Source: Treponema sp. (GTDB lineage Bacteria; Spirochaetota; Spirochaetia; Treponematales; Breznakiellaceae). Taken from it: a stretch of DNA of 14,529 nucleotides. A model generated the notes under the pieces. It ran no database searches and was not told the DNA's origin. It worked only from the letters and a program-made list of their open reading frames with translations. The DNA lies in assembly GCA_031290325.1 (NCBI GenBank), contig JAITNU010000129.1:1-14529 (forward strand). The letters are read 5' to 3'. Positions 1 to 6,076 of this stretch are shown piece after piece; within the stretch, counting starts at the first letter, position 1, and each line of letters starts with the position of its first letter. A program made the position numbers and the translations under genes.

Positions 1-270
1 AAAACTATTCTGTCATTACTAACCAATGCAAATCTCTATAGAGGAGGCGGTTTATATGTTCTCTCGATGCTGCTCAATATTTACATTTTGCGATTTCTGA
101 AATATTCAATAGTATTACCACTAACTTCACTAACCTATATTTGGACGATGTTTTTATCTTATGGGATATTAAAAGAAAAAATCGGAATTAAAAAGATTAT
201 CGGCGTGCTTGGTATTTTAATTGGAGCGCTGTTGATAACAAACGCAAGGGAAAAATTCCCCGGGCCGTAA
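1..270 (+). CDS. Small EamA/SMR-family membrane transporter, C-terminal part (5' end outside window)
   Basis: The frame is open from base 1 and ends at TAA 268-270, so only the last 89 codons are present; the ATG at 67 is internal rather than the true start. The visible protein has about three hydrophobic helices: near VLSMLLNIYILRFL, then LPLTSLTYIWTMFLSYGIL, then IIGVLGILIGALLI. A short charged loop (KEKIGIKK) precedes the last helix. The Pro-Leu-Thr-Ser-Leu-x-Tyr-x-Trp pattern in the third helix followed by E/K-rich loop and a Gly-rich last helix is typical of the small EmrE/ArnE-like members of the drug/metabolite transporter superfamily, which sit in the inner membrane. The substrate cannot be told. 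The gene is strikingly AT-rich compared with everything else here, which hints at transfer. It converges on the nuclease gene with only 6 bases between stops. Confidence 0.7.
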   Translation, partial: KTILSLLTNANLYRGGGLYVLSMLLNIYILRFLKYSIVLPLTSLTYIWTMFLSYGILKEKIGIKKIIGVLGILIGALLITNAREKFPGP

Positions 271-275
271 AGCCC
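251..275 (-). terminator. Possible weak rho-independent terminator after the nuclease gene
   Basis: Read on the minus strand just past the nuclease stop codon, GGGC (275-272), a six-base loop TTTACG and GCCC (265-262) can pair, and a TTTTT run lies at 255-251 a few bases later. The stem is only four base pairs and the U run is separated from it, so this is a weak candidate. The same stem lies near the stop of the converging transporter gene and could act on both strands. Confidence 0.3.
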
Positions 276-276
276 T

Positions 277-2148
277 TTAGGGCCGCTTCTCTAGTTCCCT
301 GATACATGCGTACATTTCATGCCATAATTTTTCCAGGGCGTTGTTTTTGGTGTTGATAGAAATGATCCCATAGGAAATATCCGGTTTGTATTGTTTGACT
401 AAGGGGGCATTATGAAAGAGTTCTATATCCGAAGTATTATCAATGCGGCCCTGGAGTAACCACACCATCCGTATTGGCTGCCGTTGCGGTTCTTTGCTCG
501 ATAATTCGCAGGAGTATTTGATCATCACCCTATCCAGGTAGTGTCTTTTAATGGCATTCCGGGTTGAATATTTGGCATCCATAATAAAGTACCAGGCGGG
601 AGAATCGCCAGACCACACCTTGAACAAAAAATCCGGGGAATAGTAGTTATTGTTACTCAAAGTTGTTCTAAAAAGGGTAATGCCGTTTTCAAAATCATCA
701 CTGCGTATAACCGGTTGATAGTACAAGGTTATCTGCACGTCCTTTCGTTTGAGGAAATAGGTATTCGCAATGTCATATTCATTAAGATAGGGATAGCCAT
801 CGGGATTGTATTCATACGACAAGGAGGGGAATTGATCATCTGCGCCGTTAAACCCGGAATTTTTAAACATAGTCAATAGTTTACAGAGACAGTAATACTC
901 ATAGAGCTTGTCCAGGGTTTTGACATTGAAGATCAAACTCTCTTTGACCAGGGTAAATTCCCCGAACTTGTACCATTTCATGATCTGTTCGAATATCAGG
1001 CGATAGGAACGGACCTCCTGAAAAATTTTTGTTTTCTTGGGGATCCCCGTCATGGGCCGGTCTGAATAGATCGATATCTCCTGGTATTTTGAATATTGCA
1101 CGGAAATATTGACGATAAGCTCCTGTAAGGTATTCAGCAGTTGCTGCGTATTGGCCAACTGCATCTGTTTAACCGCGATGATCGGCGCATGGAATCCCTC
1201 CCGTTCCATCTGGCGCAGGTTATCGACAATTTTCGTTTCATCGGTGATCCACCTTATCAGTTGTTCTTCGATCTGTCTGGCATGTTTGGATACCAGCAAC
1301 AGAAACCCGGATACCACCCGGTTCTCGTATATATCAAAGTTTTTCATGGCTTTTTCCACATTCATCTGAAAGGGAATGTAATTACGGCCATTCAACTGCA
1401 CGGTGGTATTCGTTGATACCTCCACCAGTTGCCCGATATTCTGAAACAGCCACTGCATACTCGTGGTGTTGATGTTCCTGATTTTATCATAGGTTTGCAG
1501 CGTATTATCCTTAACGATCCGGTGCCGGATGTTGCTTTTAAAGATAGGATAATTTTCCTTGTAACTTATGTAAATGGAAGTCAGCAGTTGAATATACGAA
1601 TGTAAGGACTTATAAGATGAATTTTTCTGTAACCCGCTTTCCAGAAACAGGTTGGTGTTCCCCGATCTGCTTCTGGGAGCGTACATCCAGCGGTTAATCG
1701 TATCATCATTGAATTCCACCAGGTATTTTATCAGGGCTTCGACATTTTCAGCAGTAACCGCGTCTCTGTTGAAACAGAGCAGGTAATTGCTGGAAAAGAA
1801 AATGTACGATTGATCGGTAAATTGAACCTTGAGGGACAGCTTTATCAGATCATAGTACAGATTAAATATCGGACTACCGCCCTCATCTTCCGTGTCATCG
1901 TAAAAAACAATATCGTTTTTTTGTTCTTGTTTTGGGGAGAAGCAATAGCCAATTAACTCCTCATTGAGAAACAGCTCCAGGTAACTAATCTGCCGTTCCA
2001 CCTCGGATAATACTACGGAACATTTATAACGATCTTCCGAAAACAGACTTACCTGGGAATTTCGATTTTGTACCATCAGCTTAGGCTCATGGTATAAAAC
2101 AACATCATCGGTTTTATTGCCATGACGCAGAATGAGCCGGCATTTCAT
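277..2148 (-). CDS. McrC-like PD-(D/E)XK nuclease subunit (DUF2357-type)
   Basis: A 623-residue protein with no signal peptide. Near its C-terminus it carries a PD-(D/E)XK nuclease core: Pro-Asp at D506 in SPDFLF, then Asp-Ala-Lys at D524-A525-K526 in IMDAKYS, each following a hydrophobic strand, and then a basic helix (RHYLDRVMIKYS). This matches the DUF2357/PDDEXK_7 proteins that act as the nuclease partner of McrB-like AAA+ proteins. The first about 480 residues would hold the DUF2357-like region and a helical section (about residues 260-430) that probably contacts the AAA+ ring; this division is inferred. The gene follows the AAA+ gene by 11 bases, with GGGGTGG as a ribosome site before ATG 2148-2146, so the two are almost certainly co-transcribed. 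The predicted role is metal-dependent cleavage of foreign or modified DNA (possibly RNA). A canonical McrC is shorter, so this is a variant rather than E. coli-type McrC. Confidence 0.78.
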   Translation of the reverse strand: MKCRLILRHGNKTDDVVLYHEPKLMVQNRNSQVSLFSEDRYKCSVVLSEVERQISYLELFLNEELIGYCFSPKQEQKNDIVFYDDTEDEGGSPIFNLYYDLIKLSLKVQFTDQSYIFFSSNYLLCFNRDAVTAENVEALIKYLVEFNDDTINRWMYAPRSRSGNTNLFLESGLQKNSSYKSLHSYIQLLTSIYISYKENYPIFKSNIRHRIVKDNTLQTYDKIRNINTTSMQWLFQNIGQLVEVSTNTTVQLNGRNYIPFQMNVEKAMKNFDIYENRVVSGFLLLVSKHARQIEEQLIRWITDETKIVDNLRQMEREGFHAPIIAVKQMQLANTQQLLNTLQELIVNISVQYSKYQEISIYSDRPMTGIPKKTKIFQEVRSYRLIFEQIMKWYKFGEFTLVKESLIFNVKTLDKLYEYYCLCKLLTMFKNSGFNGADDQFPSLSYEYNPDGYPYLNEYDIANTYFLKRKDVQITLYYQPVIRSDDFENGITLFRTTLSNNNYYSPDFLFKVWSGDSPAWYFIMDAKYSTRNAIKRHYLDRVMIKYSCELSSKEPQRQPIRMVWLLQGRIDNTSDIELFHNAPLVKQYKPDISYGIISINTKNNALEKLWHEMYACIRELEKRP

Positions 2149-2159
2149 TGATCCACCCC

Positions 2160-4721
2160 TTATTTTGCGAAGAACTGATAAAAGCCCAGGTTCTCGTCCG
2201 CCGCCTTGAGCATACGCTCAATATGGCCCAGACACAGGGGCATCCCATCACACACCGTTTTGAGGGTGGTCAGCAGGGTCTTGTACTGGTCCCCGATACC
2301 ATTGATGATGGGCAGAATCTTTTGGGCTATGGCATAATCCAGAGGCGCAAACTGGGTCTCCATGGTTTGCATATCCATGTATTTACAGCCGATGATGCAA
2401 TAGGATTGTACCATTTTCTGGTTTCTTGGCATGATGGGGATGTTGTTATTCTTAAAGACACCCTGTATTTTGGTCCATTTATTACTGATAGCATCCACAT
2501 TGATAGCACTGTCATCCCGCGGGATGAAGAGGCTACTCAGCACAGAATAGGGAATAATCGTTTCCTGATTGGGTAACGCGCCGTTGAGCAGAATATCACC
2601 GTTGATACTGTTGGGGTTTAAGGTGATAACCCAGCTTCGATCCAGAAACCGGGGAGACAGTTCTTCTGTGGTGTGATCAAAATTGACCGTGGCTAAAAAG
2701 CGCAAGTGCTGCGGGATGGTCCAGGGTTCCTTACCTCCCAGATCAAGGGAGTAGTTATAGGCCGAATCCGCGTCACAGAGGCGCAGAAAAGCGGCCCAGT
2801 AATGTTCAATCGGACTGAGATTGGCCTCGTCCAGCAAGATGAGAAAAGGCGCATCACAGTTGTGGGCATTCTCATCCTTGAGGCGATACAAGGCGTCAAA
2901 AACCCGGTTGTTACTTTTCTCCATGGTTTTGGTCAGGGGGTTGTAATACCCGATGAAGTCTTTATGAGAAGTCCAGCCCCGTTCCACCGAGATATCCACA
3001 AAGCGGCTGTCCTCGCCGAGCCGGGCAAGGCCCAGGGATTTTGCCAGGAGCGTACACAGCGAAGTTTTTCCCGTACCCGGTTCACCGGCAAAGGTGGTGA
3101 TGAAGCCCTGCATGATACAGGTTATATAATTCACCACCTCGTTTCTGGTAACATACCGGTTGGCGGTTTGTAAATCCGCGCTGATTCGGTCGATAATTTC
3201 ACCTGCCGGCAGATGCACTAAGAGCCTGGTATTAAAGGGTACAATAGGATGGGCTGCCGGTTTTGTTTCTTCAGCACTATACTCCGCCGGTTTCTGCATC
3301 ACCACAGCTTCACTGTTCAGAGGTTGAAAAATCTGATTGAACAGCTTGCGGTCTATCTGTCGGGTCAGTACGCTCATGGCATTGTACTCATAATCGGCCA
3401 TAGACTTTTGTAAGGCTTCTTCCAGGAGGACCGTTTCCCGCTTATAATGCTCCCATTCGGTCTTGATCGTATCAAGCTCCGTGCTCAGTTGGCTTTTCTC
3501 TTCCCTGAGCCGGGAAACCTCAAGTCCTTCTCCCAGCACTTCCTGGAGCTGGTCTTTATCATGCTCCAGGACCTGGATCGTATTCTGAAGGTTTCTTATT
3601 TTTTCCTCTGATTTTTGCATTTCTTCATGGTTACGCCTTCTGACCTCTTCAGTGATCACGCTTTCATCAACCTGAAGCTCTTTAATGCGTCTCTTTTTTT
3701 CTTCAATTTCCTGGTCGAGCCGGACAGCGATATCCTTAACCTTGGAAGAATCGCGGATCCTCTTTTCGATTTTATCAAAATGCTCATTGCAGACTTTTTC
3801 AGCCAGTTTATTAAAAAGATCGGCGGTTTCAAAGGCATAGGAAATAATCGATAACAGGAAAGTATCGTATTTGAATATCTCATCGAGAATGGCCAGCAAA
3901 CGGCTTTTCCGGTCTTCGGTGAGTTTAATATCATTGAAGGACAGCAACGATTCGGAAAGTGCGCTTCGTATGTCCCGAATCTCGTTTCTGGTATAGGGCT
4001 TGATGGTGTTTGTCGTCTTGAGGGACGAAATCAAATGGGCGATCAACACCTCATCGCCGATAAAGTCGATGAGATTATCAATCGGCTGTAGATTGGTGAG
4101 GGCTTTTTTTTCAATAAACGCAAATTGTACCTGTCCATATTCATCACTAATCTCCATCCGCAGATTATCAATGTCAAAGGTATTGTACCGGTCAAGCATA
4201 TATTGATTTTCTTTCTTCCCTGCAAGCTGGATTCGATCCTGGTTCCTATCCCCCTTTTCGATAGGGCCATAATAGGCGTCTTTGGTACGAATCAGCAGCT
4301 CTTTGGTATAGACCGGTATCTCCGATTCAATGGATTTACTTGCGGCAATGAACATAAAATCATTTGCTATTTCCAGAATCTGCAAAAAGCCCCGTTCTTT
4401 AAACCCATAAATTTCTATCTCGGAATCCTGAAAATCGGGATTATACCTGATTGACAGATAAGGATCTTCTTCCCGGTAGGTGGTGGGTTCCCGGTTAAAT
4501 TTGATACTGACCAAGCTCCCTAATTCATCAATGACATCATTCGCCAGCCGTTTCTCCTGGGATATATAGACATTGATTCGCTCGTTGGGATCGATTATTT
4601 CTTCGTAGGTCCCATCATCTTGTTTAAGATACCGAAGGTACAGATGACATACCTTATTTTCCGGGCCTAAATAGTTTCGGTTATACGAAAGCCATCCTAT
4701 TCCCGTTTTTCCCAAATACAT
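2160..4721 (-). CDS. McrB-like AAA+ NTPase with long coiled coil (defence motor subunit)
   Basis: An 853-residue cytoplasmic protein, counted from the ATG at 4721-4719. That ATG lies six bases after AGGAGG; another in-frame ATG at 4727 touches the Shine-Dalgarno and is a less likely start. Order of parts: an unrecognised N-terminal region (about 1-314); a strongly charged coiled coil rich in E, K, R, Q and L (about 315-448); a Pro/Ala-rich linker; and a C-terminal AAA+ module of the AAA_5/McrB type. Walker A is GEPGTGKT at 546-553 (K552, T553), Walker B is FLILLDEAN with D631-E632, sensor-1 is N680, and the Arg-finger candidates are R691 and R695 in LSPRFLDR. The partner nuclease gene follows directly, giving an McrBC-like pair in which this protein assembles the ring that activates or feeds the nuclease. 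The McrB signature NTAD is replaced by NFDH, so GTP preference is doubtful. Coiled-coil McrB relatives occur in the CoCoNuT class, but no accessory genes of that class are visible here. Confidence 0.8.
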   Translation of the reverse strand: MYLGKTGIGWLSYNRNYLGPENKVCHLYLRYLKQDDGTYEEIIDPNERINVYISQEKRLANDVIDELGSLVSIKFNREPTTYREEDPYLSIRYNPDFQDSEIEIYGFKERGFLQILEIANDFMFIAASKSIESEIPVYTKELLIRTKDAYYGPIEKGDRNQDRIQLAGKKENQYMLDRYNTFDIDNLRMEISDEYGQVQFAFIEKKALTNLQPIDNLIDFIGDEVLIAHLISSLKTTNTIKPYTRNEIRDIRSALSESLLSFNDIKLTEDRKSRLLAILDEIFKYDTFLLSIISYAFETADLFNKLAEKVCNEHFDKIEKRIRDSSKVKDIAVRLDQEIEEKKRRIKELQVDESVITEEVRRRNHEEMQKSEEKIRNLQNTIQVLEHDKDQLQEVLGEGLEVSRLREEKSQLSTELDTIKTEWEHYKRETVLLEEALQKSMADYEYNAMSVLTRQIDRKLFNQIFQPLNSEAVVMQKPAEYSAEETKPAAHPIVPFNTRLLVHLPAGEIIDRISADLQTANRYVTRNEVVNYITCIMQGFITTFAGEPGTGKTSLCTLLAKSLGLARLGEDSRFVDISVERGWTSHKDFIGYYNPLTKTMEKSNNRVFDALYRLKDENAHNCDAPFLILLDEANLSPIEHYWAAFLRLCDADSAYNYSLDLGGKEPWTIPQHLRFLATVNFDHTTEELSPRFLDRSWVITLNPNSINGDILLNGALPNQETIIPYSVLSSLFIPRDDSAINVDAISNKWTKIQGVFKNNNIPIMPRNQKMVQSYCIIGCKYMDMQTMETQFAPLDYAIAQKILPIINGIGDQYKTLLTTLKTVCDGMPLCLGHIERMLKAADENLGFYQFFAK

Positions 4722-4733
4722 ACTCATCCTCCT

Positions 4734-4793
4734 TTAATTAATCCTCATAGCGACAGACATCTTGTTTGTATGCGTCAACAATCGTGGCATCAT
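4734..4793 (-). CDS. 19-codon leader ORF upstream of the McrB-like gene
   Basis: On the minus strand, ATG 4793-4791 follows AAGGGAG (4806-4800) with six bases between, a good ribosome site. The frame reads MMPRLLTHTNKMSVAMRIN and stops at TAA 4736-4734. The next six bases are AGGAGG, the Shine-Dalgarno of the AAA+ gene, and then comes the first ATG at 4727, in the same reading frame. The peptide has no recognisable domain, no run of a single amino acid and no membrane segment. The geometry suggests translational coupling: a ribosome finishing the leader would sit on the start region of the defence gene. It could also be a remnant of an N-terminal extension cut off by the stop codon, or chance. 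It lies within the leader of the predicted promoter at 4826-4854. Confidence 0.4.
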   Translation of the reverse strand: MMPRLLTHTNKMSVAMRIN

Positions 4794-4825
4794 TTTTTTC
4801 TCCCTTAAATTAAAGTAATGTTTTT

Positions 4826-4854
4826 ATCATACTGATGTTGATAGAATTTGTCAA
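4826..4854 (-). promoter_or_regulatory. Sigma-70-type promoter for the McrBC-like operon
   Basis: Read on the minus strand: TTGACA (4854-4849), exactly 17 bases, then TATGAT (4831-4826). This is a perfect -35 and a one-mismatch -10 with ideal spacing. The start of transcription would be near 4819, giving a leader of roughly 95 bases that contains the 19-codon ORF. The promoter is divergent from the carA promoter candidate, whose -35 begins about 18 bases away, so both could share the same control region. Confidence 0.7.
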
Positions 4855-4871
4855 TCACTCGTGGATAAACC

Positions 4872-4901
4872 TTGAATGTTTATTCCCTTATCAGGTATTA
4901 T
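4872..4901 (+). promoter_or_regulatory. Candidate carA promoter giving a nearly leaderless mRNA
   Basis: TTGAAT (4872-4877), an 18-base spacer, and TATTAT (4896-4901) form a plausible -35/-10 pair. Transcription would start about six to seven bases downstream, at or next to the ATG at 4908. No good Shine-Dalgarno lies before that ATG: GGGA at 4902-4905 is only two bases away. The 130 bases to its left hold the divergent promoter and the leader ORF; no pyrimidine-responsive attenuator hairpin was seen. Confidence 0.45.
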
Positions 4902-4907
4902 GGGAAC

Positions 4908-6074
4908 ATGAAGAAACGGCCAGTAGCGGCCCGGTTGGTCTTAGAAGACGGGTCAGAATTTTCAGGGTGGTCCTTAGGTAAGGCCCGTTCCCAGGCAGGA
5001 GAGGTGGTCTTTACCACAGGCATGAGCGGTTATCCCCAGTCTTTGACGGATCCGAGCTTTCGGGGCCAGATACTGGTAGCCACCTATCCTCTCATGGGAA
5101 ACTACGGGGTACCGGTTAAACCAAAAACCGGGGAGCCGTGGTTTGATGATCAGGGCATTCCCCTCCATTTTGAATCCGAAGGAATCCAGGTTTCGGGTTT
5201 CGTGGTGGCTGAAGCCTGCGAAGAACCGAGCCACTTCGCCTCCGGTGCGTCCCTTTCAACCTGGCTTGAGAAAAACAACGTGCCGGGCATCTATGGCATC
5301 GACACACGAGCCTTGACCTGCCGTCTTCGGGAACATGGGGTCATGGGGGGGAAGATCCTCGTGGAGGGAAGCCGGGATGTTACCATGGACTCAGGGCTGA
5401 TCCCCCACCCGGTGGCGGATGTGTCCCCGGAAGCGGTCAAGACCTTCCTTCCCCCAGGGGCCGGATCGGGGAACCTGCCACGGATAGCCCTGGTGGACTG
5501 CGGGGCCAAGGCGAACATCTTTCGCTGCCTCCTCGCCCGGAAGGTGGAGATACTCCGTCTCCCCTGGAACCACGATTTAAGCGGTATTGACTACGACGGC
5601 CTCTTCCTGTCCAATGGGCCAGGGGACCCCAAGGACTGCGGCAAAACCATCGCCATGCTCAGGAAAGCCTTTACCCGGGGAAAGCCCATCTTTGGCATCT
5701 GCCTGGGCAACCAGATCATGGCCCTGGCCGCAGGCGCGGATACCTACAAGCTCCCCTACGGCCATCGCGGCCAGAATCAGCCCTGTATCGAGGCAGGCAC
5801 CAAACGGTGCTATATCACGAGCCAGAACCACGGGTATGCGGTACGAAACGAGACCCTCCCCAGGGGCTGGGAACCCTGGTTCCTCAACGCCAATGACGGC
5901 ACCATTGAGGGGATCCGCTCCACGAGTGGGCCATTCTCTGCAGTCCAGTTCCACCCCGAAGGGTGTCCCGGGCCTCGGGACACGGAGTTTCTCATCGACC
6001 GCTTTCTCGATCAGGTGCGGAGTGCTAGTCCGGTGGACACCAGAAAGTGCGGTATTGAATATGAAGAAGGGTAA
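4908..6074 (+). CDS. carA: Carbamoyl-phosphate synthase small (glutaminase) subunit
   Basis: A 388-residue CarA, close to the usual length of about 380. It hydrolyses glutamine and channels ammonia to CarB for carbamoyl phosphate synthesis, the shared first step of pyrimidine and arginine synthesis. The N-terminal CarA-specific domain (LVLEDGSEFSG, then GEVVFTTGMSGYPQSLTDPS and GIYGIDTRALT) is followed by a class I glutamine amidotransferase domain. Catalytic Cys265 sits in FGICLGNQ, and His349/Glu351 in QFHPEG complete the triad. The substrate-binding FLSNGPGDP motif is present. The ATG at 4908 was chosen over an in-frame TTG at 4872, because the 12 extra residues do not look like CarA and the TTG overlaps the promoter candidate. 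The stop is 2 bases before the carB ATG, so the two are translationally linked. Base composition is clearly more GC-rich than the defence genes to the left. Confidence 0.95.
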   Translation: MKKRPVAARLVLEDGSEFSGWSLGKARSQAGEVVFTTGMSGYPQSLTDPSFRGQILVATYPLMGNYGVPVKPKTGEPWFDDQGIPLHFESEGIQVSGFVVAEACEEPSHFASGASLSTWLEKNNVPGIYGIDTRALTCRLREHGVMGGKILVEGSRDVTMDSGLIPHPVADVSPEAVKTFLPPGAGSGNLPRIALVDCGAKANIFRCLLARKVEILRLPWNHDLSGIDYDGLFLSNGPGDPKDCGKTIAMLRKAFTRGKPIFGICLGNQIMALAAGADTYKLPYGHRGQNQPCIEAGTKRCYITSQNHGYAVRNETLPRGWEPWFLNANDGTIEGIRSTSGPFSAVQFHPEGCPGPRDTEFLIDRFLDQVRSASPVDTRKCGIEYEEG

Positions 6075-6076
6075 GT

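Noticed and set aside
2148..2576. Plus-strand open frame of 142 codons
   Set aside because: It is antisense to the well-supported AAA+ gene and has no ribosome site or recognisable motif.
4872..4907. TTG start extending CarA by 12 residues
   Set aside because: The extension does not resemble a CarA N-terminus and overlaps the promoter candidate; ATG 4908 gives the normal start.
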